Origin: DATKCF01 sp035513345 | GTDB lineage: Bacteria > Gemmatimonadota > Gemmatimonadetes > Longimicrobiales > RSA9 | Length of the DNA stretch: 40,319 bases | Direction: 5' to 3' | NCBI GenBank assembly: GCA_035513345.1 | Contig: DATKCF010000083.1 | Coordinates: 1-40,319, forward strand | In this document: piece after piece, positions 31,879 through 40,319 of the stretch | Numbering within the stretch: position 1 is the first letter of the stretch | Layout: each line of letters opens with the position of its first letter | Notes under the pieces: model-generated | Told to the model about the DNA's origin: nothing | Database searches by the model: none | Seen by the model: only the letters and a program-made list of their open reading frames with translations | Program-made: the position numbers and the translations under genes

Positions 31879-33372
31879 GTGATCCGGAAAGTTCTGATTG
31901 CGAATCGGGGTGAGATCGCGGTTCGGGTGATTCGTGCGTGCCGCGATCTGGGCATCGGATCGGTCGCTGTGTATTCGACAGCGGACCGGCTGGCGCCGCA
32001 CGTCCTGCTGGCGGACGAGGCGTACGCAATCGGAGAATCGCCGTCAGCGCAGAGCTATCTGCGCTCGGACGTGCTGATCGAGACCGCGCGCAGGGCGGGC
32101 TGCGACGCGATCCATCCGGGGTACGGATTTCTGTCGGAGCGTGCGTTTTTCGCGGAGGCGGTCGAACAGGCGGGTTTCGCGTTCATCGGCCCGCCCGCGT
32201 CGGCCATCGAGGCGATGGGCGACAAGACGGAGGCACGGCGCCGGATGCAGGCGGCGGGCGTTCCTGTGGTGCCGGGCACGACGGAAGCGCTCGAGAATGC
32301 GGATGCGGCGGTTGCGGCAGCGGAGCGGATCGGCTTTCCGGTGATACTGAAGGCGTCGGCGGGCGGTGGCGGCAAGGGGATGCGTGTAGTCGAGCAGGCT
32401 GGCGAGCTGGCGCGCGCGTTCGAGTCGGCGTCGAAGGAGGCAGGCGCGGCGTTCGGTGATGGCTCGATGTACCTGGAGAAGTTTCTCGAGAGGCCTCGCC
32501 ACATCGAGATCCAGGTCCTGGCGGACGCGCACGGCAATGTAGTCCACCTTGGCGAGCGGGAGTGTTCGATCCAGAGGCGTCACCAGAAGATGATCGAAGA
32601 AGCCCCGTCACCCGCGCTTTCGCCCGGCGTGCGGTCCGCGATGGGCGAGGCGGCGGTGAATGCGGCGCGCGCCGTCGGGTACCGCAATGCTGGCACGATC
32701 GAGTTCCTGTACGAAGACGACTCGTTCTACTTCCTCGAGATGAACACACGCATCCAGGTCGAGCATCCGGTGACTGAGCTGGTGACGGGCATTGACCTCG
32801 TGCGCTGGCAGATTCTCATCGCGGGTGGTGAGAGACTCGCCTTCGAGCAGTCGGATGTCCGCATGGATGGCCACGCCATCGAGTGCCGGATCACGAGCGA
32901 GGATCCGTATGCAGGGTTCCTGCCCTCGACCGGTCGGATCGAGCGGCTCGATGTGCCTGCCGGTCCGGGTGTCCGCTGGGATGGCGGGATCGCCGAGGGC
33001 TACGAGGTCTCGCTGCACTATGATCCGATGCTGGCCAAGCTGATCGTGCACGGACCGACGCGTGACATTGCAATCGACCGGATGCGCCGCGCTCTCGCCG
33101 AGCTGAACGTGACAGGTGTCGAGACCAGCGGCCCGTATCATCGAAGGGTGATGGACGAGGCGGACTTCCGGGCAGGCCGTCTGGACATCCGGTATGTCGA
33201 AACGCACACGGACCTCCTCGCCGATACGGTAGACGACGAGACGGTCGAGATCGTCGCGCTGGCCGCGGCGCTCGCGGAGCACGAGGCGAGGCGGCGGCGG
33301 GTTGCTCGCCGTGCTCCCGCAACCGGAGCATCGGATAGTGGCGGCTGGCGATCACTCGGCTGGCGGTCTTGA
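31879..33372 (+). CDS. accC: Biotin carboxylase subunit of the acyl-CoA carboxylase
   Basis: 497 residues from GTG 31879, with a GGCGGGG stretch close before it. It carboxylates biotin using ATP and bicarbonate. Seen: KVLIANRGEIAVRVIRACRD, HPGYGFLSERAFFAEA, VILKASAGGGGKGMRVV (ATP-grasp glycine loop), HIEIQVLADAHGNVVHLGER, ECSIQRRHQKMIEE, FLEMNTRIQVEHPVTELVTG and GHAIECRITSEDPYAGFLPS. It ends without a biotin carrier domain; that part is the separate gene at 34664. A short low-complexity tail (RRRRVARRAPATGASDSGGW) follows the conserved region. Its stop overlaps a possible TTG start of the methyltransferase. Confidence 0.95.
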   Translation: MIRKVLIANRGEIAVRVIRACRDLGIGSVAVYSTADRLAPHVLLADEAYAIGESPSAQSYLRSDVLIETARRAGCDAIHPGYGFLSERAFFAEAVEQAGFAFIGPPASAIEAMGDKTEARRRMQAAGVPVVPGTTEALENADAAVAAAERIGFPVILKASAGGGGKGMRVVEQAGELARAFESASKEAGAAFGDGSMYLEKFLERPRHIEIQVLADAHGNVVHLGERECSIQRRHQKMIEEAPSPALSPGVRSAMGEAAVNAARAVGYRNAGTIEFLYEDDSFYFLEMNTRIQVEHPVTELVTGIDLVRWQILIAGGERLAFEQSDVRMDGHAIECRITSEDPYAGFLPSTGRIERLDVPAGPGVRWDGGIAEGYEVSLHYDPMLAKLIVHGPTRDIAIDRMRRALAELNVTGVETSGPYHRRVMDEADFRAGRLDIRYVETHTDLLADTVDDETVEIVALAAALAEHEARRRRVARRAPATGASDSGGWRSLGWRS

Positions 33373-33419
33373 GCGCACGCGCCGAACGGCGGTCTCCGGC
33401 GGGGCCGGGACCGGTGCGG

Positions 33420-34679
33420 ATGCAGAGCGTCGAGATCACCGGCATCGCCGCGGGTGGTGCGGGCGTCGGCCGTTTCGCGGACGGACGCGTCGTCTTCATC
33501 CACCGCACTTCGCCCGGCGACCGGCTCGAGGCACGAGTCCTCTCGACGCGCAAGCGCTGGGCGAGGGCGGAACTGGTGCGGATGAACGAGCCCGGTCCGG
33601 ACCGCCGCGACCCGCCGTGCCCGCTCTACGCGCGGTGCGGCGGCTGTGCGCTGCAACACATGAACCGCGACGCGCAGGTGCGCGCGAAAGCGATGATCGT
33701 GGCCGATGCGCTGCGCAGGATCGGCGGGCTCGAGGTCGACGTTCCGGAAGTTGTCACAGCCGCGACCGAGTTCGAGTATCGCAATCGCGTCTCGTTCCAG
33801 CTGCGCCGCCTGCACACGGATCGCGTAGTTGCCGGATTCCACGAGCTGGATCGGCCGGCAACGATTCTCGATGTCGATGAACGTTGCCTGCTCCCGGAGC
33901 CCGCGATCCGCGACGCGTGGAGGGTCCTGCGCCGGGAGTGGGGCCCGAGCGCGCACCGGTTGCCGGCTGGTGAATCGCTGCGACTCACACTTCAGTCGAC
34001 GGGATCCGGCGACGTCGGCCTGATGATCCACGATGGTTTCGGCGAGGGTCGTCCGGACGAGATCCTCGAACGTGTTCCCGGCATTGTCGCGATCTGGAAG
34101 ACGGGTCCGGATGGCAAGCCAGTGCACCTGGCCGGACGTACGGCACTTCACGATGACGATGGCGTCGACCTCGAGGTGGGCGTGTTCACGCAGGTCAACC
34201 GTTCGGTCGCGCGGCGTCTGGAGGCACACATCCGATCGCTGCTCGGCGACGTGACTGACACGCGTATCATTGATGCGTACTGCGGTGTGGCGGGTCGTGC
34301 GATCCGGCTCGCCGAGGCCGGAGCACGCGTGACCGGCATCGAAACGAATCCGCGCGCAGTCGCGGAGGCCCGCCGCAGGAGCGTTCCGGGCTTCGACATT
34401 GTCGAAGGTCTGGTCGAGGACGAGCTGGCTGGCGTGCTGCCGGCCGATGTGGTCATTGTGAATCCGCCGCGCGCGGGTATCGATGGAACGGTATGCGACG
34501 CGATTCACGGTCGGAGTGTTGCGCGCGTGATCTACGTGAGTTGTGATCCGGCAACGCTGGCCAGGGATTGCGCTCGCCTTGCTCCTCGATTCACGATGAA
34601 GGGTGTGCGCTGTTTCGACATGTTTCCCCAGACCGCCCATATCGAGACCGTAGCGGACCTGCGATGCGTTACTACGTGA
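33420..34679 (+). CDS. RlmD/TrmA-family RNA (uracil-5-)-methyltransferase
   Basis: About 419 residues from ATG 33420; a TTG at 33369 overlapping the preceding stop would add 17. An N-terminal TRAM domain (VEITGIAAGGAGVGRFADGR) is followed by an iron-sulfur cluster motif (CPLYARCGGCALQH, with CLLP later). The Rossmann part has VFTQVNRSVARRLEAHI, IIDAYCGVAGRAIRLAE, VTGIETNPRAVAEARR and VVIVNPPRAGIDG, and the catalytic Cys lies in YVSCDPATLARD. It makes 5-methyluridine in 23S rRNA or tRNA; which position cannot be told. Oddly it lies within the carboxylase genes and overlaps the biotin carrier gene by 16 nt, perhaps only through coupling. Confidence 0.92.
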   Translation: MQSVEITGIAAGGAGVGRFADGRVVFIHRTSPGDRLEARVLSTRKRWARAELVRMNEPGPDRRDPPCPLYARCGGCALQHMNRDAQVRAKAMIVADALRRIGGLEVDVPEVVTAATEFEYRNRVSFQLRRLHTDRVVAGFHELDRPATILDVDERCLLPEPAIRDAWRVLRREWGPSAHRLPAGESLRLTLQSTGSGDVGLMIHDGFGEGRPDEILERVPGIVAIWKTGPDGKPVHLAGRTALHDDDGVDLEVGVFTQVNRSVARRLEAHIRSLLGDVTDTRIIDAYCGVAGRAIRLAEAGARVTGIETNPRAVAEARRRSVPGFDIVEGLVEDELAGVLPADVVIVNPPRAGIDGTVCDAIHGRSVARVIYVSCDPATLARDCARLAPRFTMKGVRCFDMFPQTAHIETVADLRCVTT

Positions 34680-35170
34680 CCGTGGCCGGCCGGACGGTCG
34701 AGGTCGACCTGAGCGGCGATCAGCCGCTGCTCGATGGCCGTTCCGTTGACGCCGAACTCAGGCACGTGACCGGTACTCCGGTGCAGCACATTCTTGCCGA
34801 TGGCCGATCGGTTCCGCTCGTGCTGCGCGCGGGCGCTGGTCGCGGCGAGTGGGACGTGCACGTCGACGGCAGACGCTTCGCGGTCGAAGTCGTGGACGAG
34901 CGGACACGCTCGATCAACGAGATGACCGGTGGTTCGCAAGCCGTGCGCGGGCCGAAGCCCGTGCGTGCACCGATGCCCGGTCTCATCGTGCGCGTCGAGG
35001 TCGCCGAAGGCGACACTGTCGGGGCGGGACAGGGTATCGTGATTGTCGAAGCGATGAAAATGGAGAACGAGCTGAAGGCGGATGGCGGCGGCGTCGTGAG
35101 CCGCATCCACGTCGTCGCCGGCCAGACTGTCGACAAGGGCACCGTGCTCGTCGAGTTCGCGGTCGACTGA
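34664..35170 (+). CDS. Biotin carboxyl carrier protein
   Basis: 168 residues. The C-terminal biotinyl domain is VRAPMPGLIVRVEVAEGDTV, then GIVIVEAMKMENELKADGGG, where the Lys of EAMKMEN carries biotin, and a closing turn with GQTVDKGTVLVEF. The first ~95 residues (YYVTVAGRTVEVDLSGDQPL ... WDVHVDGRRFAVEVVDERTRS) resemble the linker domain found between carboxylase and carrier in fused alpha subunits. It thus completes a split alpha subunit with the gene at 31879. ATG 34664 lies inside the methyltransferase gene. Confidence 0.93.
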   Translation: MRYYVTVAGRTVEVDLSGDQPLLDGRSVDAELRHVTGTPVQHILADGRSVPLVLRAGAGRGEWDVHVDGRRFAVEVVDERTRSINEMTGGSQAVRGPKPVRAPMPGLIVRVEVAEGDTVGAGQGIVIVEAMKMENELKADGGGVVSRIHVVAGQTVDKGTVLVEFAVD

Positions 35171-35192
35171 TGCACGTGAACATGAAGCGGCA

Positions 35193-36842
35193 ATGACCGA
35201 AAAGGAACGCTGGTTCGAAGAGACCGCACGGCCCGCGATCGAGGCACAACCGGAGCGACGCGAGGGGTTCGAGACGACCGATGGCATCGAGATCGATCGT
35301 CTGTATGACGAAGACGACATCGCTCCGCGCGGTTCCGTCCCGGCCGGGCTTCCCGGTGAGTTCCCGTACACGCGCGGCATTCACCCGACCATGTACCGTG
35401 GCCGCCTGTGGACGATGCGGCAGTACGCCGGCTTCGGCACGGCGGACGAAACCAACCGGCGTTATCGCTACCTGCTCGAGCAGGGCCAGACCGGCCTCAG
35501 TGTGGCCTTCGACCTGCCCACACAGATGGGCTACGATTCCGACCATGCAATGGCGAGCGGTGAAGTCGGACGCGTCGGCGTCGCGATCGATTCGCTGGAT
35601 GACATGCGCACCCTCTTCGACGGGATCCCGCTCGAGAGCGTGTCCGTTTCGATGACGATCAACGCGACTGCCGCGATTCTGCTCGCTCTGTACGTCGCGC
35701 TCGCCGACGAACGCGGAGTGCCTCGCCCGAAACTGGCCGGCACGCTCCAGAACGACATCCTCAAGGAGTACACGGCGCGCGGTACGTACATCTATCCGGT
35801 GGAGCCCAGCCTTCGTCTGGTTACGGATGTGTTCGCGTTCTGCGCCGACGAGGTGCCACGCTGGAACACGATTTCGGTGAGTGGCTACCACATCCGCGAA
35901 GCGGGCTCGACTGCCGCGCAGGAGATTGCGTTCACGCTCGCGAATGGACTCGAGTACGTGCGTCGCGCACACGACCGCGGCCTGCCGCTGGAGACGTTCG
36001 CGCCTCGCCTGTCATTCTTTTTCGCTGCGCACAACAATCTGTTCGAGGAGGTCGCGAAGTTCCGCGCCGCCCGCCGGCTCTGGGCCCGGTTCATGCGCGA
36101 GCGCTGGAACGCGTCCGATGCGTCGTGCAGGCTGCGGTTCCACACGCAGACGGGCGGCGTAACGCTGACGGCCCAGCAACCGCACAACAACATCGTGCGT
36201 GTTACGGTGCAGGCGCTCGCGGCCGTTCTTGGCGGCACGCAGTCGCTGCACACGAACGCGTACGACGAGGCCCTTGCGCTGCCGGGCGAGGAGTCGGCGC
36301 GAATCGCGCTGCGAACGCAGCAGATCCTGGCCGGCGAGTCCGGCGTGGCGGATACGGTGGACCCGCTGGGCGGCAGCTATTACGTCGAGTCCCTGACGGA
36401 CGCGCTCGAGACTGAAGCCATGCGCTACATCGACGAGATCGATGGACTGGGCGGAGCGGCGAGTTCGATCGAGTACATGCAGGACCAGATCCACCGGGCG
36501 GCCTGGAAACACCAGCAGGCAGTCGAGCGCGGAGACCGCGTGGTTGTCGGCGTCAACAGGCACGTTTCCGCCGGCCACGGTTCGCCGATCGAGATTCCCG
36601 CCTTCGCCGAACTGGAGGCCGGTCAGCGGGCGCGCGTCGCCGCCGTCCGGTCGGCGCGCGATGATGCAGTCACGGGTCGGGCGCTCGACGCCGTGGGGCA
36701 CGCGGCGGACGGGACGGACAACCTGGTGCCGCCCATGGTCGAAGCGGTCCGGGCCGGTGCCACGCTGGGCGAGATCAGTGACGTGCTCCGCAGGGTGTGG
36801 GGTACGTACCGCGGAGTGGCGACCGTCCGCCGCAGCGGCTAG
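35193..36842 (+). CDS. mcm: Methylmalonyl-CoA mutase, catalytic (large) subunit
   Basis: 549 residues. Using adenosylcobalamin it turns methylmalonyl-CoA into succinyl-CoA. Key stretches: TRGIHPTMYRGRLWTMRQYA with the substrate Tyr, GLSVAFDLPTQMGYDSDHAM, VSMTINATAAILLALY, GTLQNDILKEYTARGTYIYP with the CoA-binding Arg, and SGYHIREAGSTAAQEIAFTL with the conserved His. Tyr and Arg at those places favour methylmalonyl- over isobutyryl-CoA mutase. The protein ends after the TIM barrel, without the cobalamin-binding domain (no DxHxxG), so a separate small subunit must be encoded elsewhere, as in archaea. Preceded by the carboxylase that makes its substrate. Confidence 0.95.
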   Translation: MTEKERWFEETARPAIEAQPERREGFETTDGIEIDRLYDEDDIAPRGSVPAGLPGEFPYTRGIHPTMYRGRLWTMRQYAGFGTADETNRRYRYLLEQGQTGLSVAFDLPTQMGYDSDHAMASGEVGRVGVAIDSLDDMRTLFDGIPLESVSVSMTINATAAILLALYVALADERGVPRPKLAGTLQNDILKEYTARGTYIYPVEPSLRLVTDVFAFCADEVPRWNTISVSGYHIREAGSTAAQEIAFTLANGLEYVRRAHDRGLPLETFAPRLSFFFAAHNNLFEEVAKFRAARRLWARFMRERWNASDASCRLRFHTQTGGVTLTAQQPHNNIVRVTVQALAAVLGGTQSLHTNAYDEALALPGEESARIALRTQQILAGESGVADTVDPLGGSYYVESLTDALETEAMRYIDEIDGLGGAASSIEYMQDQIHRAAWKHQQAVERGDRVVVGVNRHVSAGHGSPIEIPAFAELEAGQRARVAAVRSARDDAVTGRALDAVGHAADGTDNLVPPMVEAVRAGATLGEISDVLRRVWGTYRGVATVRRSG

Positions 36843-36878
36843 ATTCCGCAGTCCGATTTCGCAGGAAACGGTTGAGCC

Positions 36879-37199
36879 ATGCCAACATACGAATATCGCT
36901 GCGCCAACGGTCACGCGTTCGAGCGGTTCCAGCGAATGACGGAATCGCCCATCACGGACTGTCCGGAGTGCGGTGCGGCCGCCGAACGACTGCTGTCGGC
37001 CGGTGCCGGGCTGCTGTTCAAGGGCTCCGGCTTCTACATTACCGACTACCGGAGCGAGTCGTACAAGAAGGCCGAGGCCGCCGACACGGGCGCGAAGCCT
37101 GAACCGAAGACGGACGCAGGCTCGAAGCCTGAACCGAAGACGGATGCAGGCTCGAAGAAGTCCGACTCGGCGGGCGGATCTTCCGGTGCGTCAGAGTAG
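36879..37199 (+). CDS. FmdB-type zinc-ribbon protein
   Basis: 106 residues. MPTYEYRCANGHAFERFQRM opens the family signature, and DCPECGAAAERLLS gives the second metal pair. The first pair is Cys and His (CxxxH) rather than the usual CxxC, a variant that can still bind zinc. LFKGSGFYITDY is the normal end of the domain. The last ~40 residues are a hydrophilic tail with two KPEPKTDAGS repeats. AGGAAACGG precedes ATG 36879. Function unknown; a regulatory role is generally assumed. Stop TAG is directly followed by the argS ATG. Confidence 0.9.
   Translation: MPTYEYRCANGHAFERFQRMTESPITDCPECGAAAERLLSAGAGLLFKGSGFYITDYRSESYKKAEAADTGAKPEPKTDAGSKPEPKTDAGSKKSDSAGGSSGASE
37095..37154 (+). repeat. Two 30-base direct repeats in the FmdB tail
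   Basis: Units 37095-37124 and 37125-37154 begin AAGCCTGAACCGAAGACGGA and differ at one base. Each encodes KPEPKTDAGS, so copy-number change keeps the frame. Confidence 0.85.
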
Positions 37200-38882
37200 A
37201 TGGCCGATCCCCTCGTCGCACAGCTCGAAACGATTGCGGCCCGCCTGTCGAACGGCGATGTGCCTGCGATCCAGATCGATCGGCCCCGCAACCCCGATCA
37301 TGGCGACATCTCTACCAACCTGGCCATGATCCTGGCCGGCCGCATCGGCCGGTCGCCGCGAGAGGTTGCACAGGCCATCATCGATCAGATCGACCTCGAT
37401 GCCGCTGGCGTCGCGTCCGCCGAGATCGCCGGGCCGGGTTTCATCAACTTCCGCATGGCCGTCGGCCGCCTGCAGGATCAACTGCTGGCGATCGTCGAGG
37501 CCGACCATCAGTACGGCCGTTCCGATGAGGGCGCCGGCAGGCGAGTCCAGGTCGAGTTCGTGTCCGCCAACCCGACCGGGCCGCTTCACGTCGCACACGG
37601 CCGTGGCGCGGCGCTCGGCGACGCCATTGCCTCGCTGCTCGAATGGACGGGCCACGAGGTGACCCGCGAGTTCTACGTGAACGATGCGGGCGCACAGATC
37701 GACAAGCTGGCCGAGTCGCTCGATGTCCGGTGGCGCGAGCTGCACGGCGAGACGGCTACAATTCCGGAAGGCGGATATCACGGCGAATACCTGCGCGCCA
37801 TGGCGAGCGAGTTGGACGCGAGCCACGGCGACGCACTGCTGACCATGGACCCCGCCGAACGAGTGAAGTTCGAGCGCGACCATGCGACCCGGGCACTGCG
37901 CGAGGAACAGGACGCGGACCTGCGCATGTTCGGCGTCCGCTTCGACGAGTACTACCCCGAGAGCCGGCTGTACGAGGAGAACCGGCTGGTCGACACTCTC
38001 GAGTTCCTGCGCGAGCATGGCCTGACCTACGAGAAGGATGGCGCGGTCTGGCTGCGCACGTCCGAGCACGGCGACGACAAGGACCGCGTGCTCGTGAAGC
38101 AGGATAGCAGCTACACCTACTTCCTGCCCGACATCGCGTATCACCGTGACAAGGCTGCGCGCGGCTTCGAGCACGTCGTTAATATCTGGGGCGCCGACCA
38201 CCACGGGTACGTGCCCCGAATGCAGGCGGCATTGCGCGCGCTCGGTCTCGGCGACTTTCTGGATGTCGAGATCGTGCAGATGGTGCGCATCATGCGCGGC
38301 GGCACGGAAGCGAAGCTGAGCAAGAGGGCGGGACAGTACGTAACGCTGCACGAGCTCGCGAAGGAAGTCGGGCCCGATGTCGCCCGCTATTTCTTCCTGA
38401 TGCGGCGAGGCGATGCGCAGATGCTGTTCGACCTGGATCTCGCACTCGACCATTCGGAAAAGAACCCGGTCTTCAAGATCCAGTACGCTCATGCGCGGCT
38501 GATGAGCATCTTCGGCAAAGCGGGCGTCGTGCCGGACGCGGCGTTTGCGCGAAACGCGAGTCTCGACAAACTGGTCGAGACGACGGAGCGCGAGTTGATC
38601 CGTCAGATCACGGAGCTCCCGCAGATCATCGTGCGCGCGGCCGGTGCGAAGGCGCCGCACATGGTGTGCGAATACCTCGAAACGACCGCCGGCCAGATCA
38701 ACTCGTGGTATCATGCGGGGAACCCGAGCCGCAATCCGGATCTGGCTGTGCTGGTGGATGACGAGGCGCTGCGCTACGCGCGGCTCGTTCTGGCACGCGG
38801 GGCGCAGATCGTGCTCCGCAACGGTCTGACCGTACTCGGATTGAGTGCACCCGATCGCATGGAACGGGGAGAAAGCGAATGA
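37200..38882 (+). CDS. argS: Arginyl-tRNA synthetase
   Basis: 560 residues, ATG 37200 directly after the FmdB stop. A class I synthetase charging tRNA-Arg. The N-terminal Add1 region has IDRPRNPDHGDISTNLAM. The HIGH box is VSANPTGPLHVAHGRGAALG, a common HxAH variant, and EFYVNDAGAQIDKLAESL follows. DIAYHRDKAARGFEHVVNIW and GADHHGYVPRMQAAL shape the active site, and the KMSKS analogue is KLSKRAGQYVTLHELAKEVG. The C-terminal DALR domain holds the anticodon-binding part and YAHARLMSI. Its stop overlaps the PfkB gene by 4 nt. Confidence 0.96.
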   Translation: MADPLVAQLETIAARLSNGDVPAIQIDRPRNPDHGDISTNLAMILAGRIGRSPREVAQAIIDQIDLDAAGVASAEIAGPGFINFRMAVGRLQDQLLAIVEADHQYGRSDEGAGRRVQVEFVSANPTGPLHVAHGRGAALGDAIASLLEWTGHEVTREFYVNDAGAQIDKLAESLDVRWRELHGETATIPEGGYHGEYLRAMASELDASHGDALLTMDPAERVKFERDHATRALREEQDADLRMFGVRFDEYYPESRLYEENRLVDTLEFLREHGLTYEKDGAVWLRTSEHGDDKDRVLVKQDSSYTYFLPDIAYHRDKAARGFEHVVNIWGADHHGYVPRMQAALRALGLGDFLDVEIVQMVRIMRGGTEAKLSKRAGQYVTLHELAKEVGPDVARYFFLMRRGDAQMLFDLDLALDHSEKNPVFKIQYAHARLMSIFGKAGVVPDAAFARNASLDKLVETTERELIRQITELPQIIVRAAGAKAPHMVCEYLETTAGQINSWYHAGNPSRNPDLAVLVDDEALRYARLVLARGAQIVLRNGLTVLGLSAPDRMERGESE

Positions 38883-39808
38883 GTCTGCTGGTCGTTGGAA
38901 GCGTGGCGCTGGATACGATAGAAACGCCGTTCGGGCGAGTCGAGGACACGTTGGGCGGATCCGCCACGTTCTTCAGCGCGGCCGCATCGCTGCTTTCGCC
39001 GGTGCAACTGGTCGGCGTCGTCGGCCAGGACTTCCCCCTCGACGACCTGAGATTCCTCGAGGACCGCGGCGTCGACTTTGCCGGCCTCGAGAAGCGTGAT
39101 GGTGAGAGCTTCCGCTGGTCTGGCATCTACAACTTCGACCTCAACAGCCGCGAGACACTGGAAACGCGGCTCGGTGTGTTCGCGGACTTCCAGCCGCTGA
39201 TACCGGAGGTGTTCCGCGGTGCACGGTGGATCTTTCTGGGCAACATTGATCCGGAACTGCAGTACGACGTTCTCGAGCAGGTGGATTCACCGGAACTGGT
39301 CGTGTGCGACACGATGAACTACTGGATCGAAGGCAAGCGGGACGCTCTGCTGCGACTCATGCCGCGCGTCGATGTCCTGCTGGTCAACGACAGTGAGGCG
39401 CGCGAGCTGTCGGGCGAGTACAATCTGCTGAAGGCGGCCCGCTGGATCCAGGACAACGGTCCGCAGATGGTGATCGTCAAGAAGGGCGAGCACGGCGCGA
39501 TCCTGTTTACCAACGGCTCGATCTTCTTCGCACCGGGCTTCCCGCTCGAGGAAGTATTCGACCCGACGGGAGCGGGGGACGCTTTCGCGGGCGGCTTCCT
39601 CGGGTACATCGCGCGAGCGGGCTCGGCATCTCTCGATCATCTGCGGCGTGCGGTCGTGTACGGCTCGGCGCTCGGCTCGTTCGCAGTCGAGCGGTTCGGT
39701 GTGGAGCGGCTGGTCGACCTGACGGTCGCGGAAATCGATGCGCGCGTGTTGCACTTCCGTGAACTCACCACGTTCGAGGAGCCCGCCGCGGTGCGGCAGG
39801 GTTCCTGA
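38879..39808 (+). CDS. PfkB-family carbohydrate or nucleoside kinase
   Basis: 309 residues. MSLLVVGSVALDTIETPFGR and TLGGSATFFSAAASLLSPVQ form the N-terminal substrate region. NDSEARELSGE and MVIVKKGEHGAILFTNGSIF come later. The anion-hole signature with the catalytic Asp is DPTGAGDAFAGGFLGYIARA. The family includes ribokinase, adenosine kinase and fructokinases; substrate is uncertain. The position between argS and purM hints at a nucleoside or ribose, without proof. The start codon overlaps the argS stop (ATGA). Confidence 0.9.
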   Translation: MSLLVVGSVALDTIETPFGRVEDTLGGSATFFSAAASLLSPVQLVGVVGQDFPLDDLRFLEDRGVDFAGLEKRDGESFRWSGIYNFDLNSRETLETRLGVFADFQPLIPEVFRGARWIFLGNIDPELQYDVLEQVDSPELVVCDTMNYWIEGKRDALLRLMPRVDVLLVNDSEARELSGEYNLLKAARWIQDNGPQMVIVKKGEHGAILFTNGSIFFAPGFPLEEVFDPTGAGDAFAGGFLGYIARAGSASLDHLRRAVVYGSALGSFAVERFGVERLVDLTVAEIDARVLHFRELTTFEEPAAVRQGS

Positions 39809-39818
39809 GGACCGGGGC

Positions 39819-40319
39819 GTGACGCAGGGAAACCCACTCAGCTACAGCGCAGCCGGTGTCGACCGTGACGCCGCGAACCGCGCGAAACACGGAATCCTCG
39901 AACTCGTCGCCAGTACCGCTACGGACGGCGTGGTCGCGAATCCCGGCGGCTTCGGCGGACTGTTCCGCTCGCCGTCCGGCCCGGGCTCGCCTCTGCTCGT
40001 TGCGAGCGCGGATGGCGTTGGTACGAAGCTGAAAGTCGCGAGCCTGGCCAACCAGCACGGCGGCGTCGGCCACGACATCGTCAACCACTGCGCGAATGAC
40101 ATCCTTGTCGAGGGTGCACGGCCGCTGTTTTTCCTCGACTACATCGGAATGGGCCGGCTCGAAACGGGCGTCGTCGGACAGATCGTCGAAGGCGTGGCAG
40201 CCGCGTGCCGTGCGACTGGTTGCGCACTTCTCGGCGGAGAAACCGCGGAGATGCCCGACGTGTACTCGCCTGGCGAGTATGATATCGCGGGCTTCATTGT
40301 CGGCGTTGTCGATGAGGAA
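39819..40319 (+). CDS. purM: Phosphoribosylformylglycinamidine cyclo-ligase (AIR synthetase), 5' part
   Basis: 167 codons from GTG 39819, open to the window edge, about half of the protein. It closes the imidazole ring in purine synthesis (FGAM to AIR) with ATP. Seen: LSYSAAGVDRDAANRAKHGI, LLVASADGVGTKLKVA, VNHCANDILVEGARPLFFLD and ALLGGETAEMPDVYSPGEYD, the nucleotide- and substrate-binding blocks. GGGG is near the start codon. It begins 10 nt after the PfkB gene and is probably co-transcribed with it. Confidence 0.94.
   Translation, partial: MTQGNPLSYSAAGVDRDAANRAKHGILELVASTATDGVVANPGGFGGLFRSPSGPGSPLLVASADGVGTKLKVASLANQHGGVGHDIVNHCANDILVEGARPLFFLDYIGMGRLETGVVGQIVEGVAAACRATGCALLGGETAEMPDVYSPGEYDIAGFIVGVVDEE

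Overview
This is a high-G+C bacterial chromosome segment made mostly of complete, tightly packed genes. TonB-receptor, TRAM-domain methyltransferase and PEP-CTERM genes point to a diderm. The gene set and order (aroA-cmk-rpsA, a linear argCBDGH cluster beside argR, a three-gene propionyl-CoA carboxylase next to an archaeal-like methylmalonyl-CoA mutase, many 4-base ATGA/GTGA overlaps) fit Gemmatimonadota or a close relative. That assignment is inference from memory of such genomes; there is no rRNA in the window to confirm it.

Layout. 1-5680 (minus strand): the C-terminally cut end of an exported ThuA-domain protein, a TonB-dependent receptor, a cupin, and the two halves of a Tm-1-like protein as overlapping genes. 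5840-8060 (plus): an MFS transporter and a flavin reductase. 8066-10244 (minus): an exported amidohydrolase overlapping tryptophan 2,3-dioxygenase. 10447-17963 (plus): a small membrane protein, argR and argC-argB-argD-argG-argH. The argR-argC gap holds a decayed four-helix-bundle (S23/IVP) gene bracketed by related GC-rich repeats, and an AT-rich putative ARG box on the argC start codon. 18066-19440: rpiA and rpe.

19450-22171 is the most unusual part. The 5' half of a tRNA-Leu(UAA) gene lies at 19453-19490 and the matching 3' half at 22128-22171, with perfectly complementary acceptor strands. Between them are about 2.6 kb of foreign-looking DNA: a small basic ORF, a frameshifted gene with an unfamiliar conserved-looking product, a DUF2958 gene typical of proteobacterial plasmids and ICEs, and a 10-base repeat (GGACTTAAAA / GGACTTGAAA) at the two junctions. 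No integrase remains. I read it as the decayed remnant of an integrative element that entered the anticodon loop and destroyed this tRNA copy.

22218-23355 (minus): a possible Stv-domain protein and a PEP-CTERM protein. 23522-28903 (plus): a membrane protein, ribonuclease Z, aroA, cmk and ribosomal protein S1 with its own promoter, hairpin leader and terminator. 29030-40319 (plus): a periplasmic-binding-type lipoprotein; the propionyl-CoA to succinyl-CoA module (carboxyltransferase, biotin carboxylase, biotin carrier, methylmalonyl-CoA mutase) with an RNA methyltransferase gene inside it; an FmdB zinc ribbon, argS, a PfkB kinase and the start of purM, which runs off the window.

Working together: ArgR probably represses argC onward through the operator at the argC start; argCBDGH cover arginine synthesis except argA/J, argE and argF, which are not here. 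The carboxylase and mutase subunits form one pathway for odd-chain and branched-chain carbon. RpiA and Rpe are the two non-oxidative pentose-phosphate isomerases.
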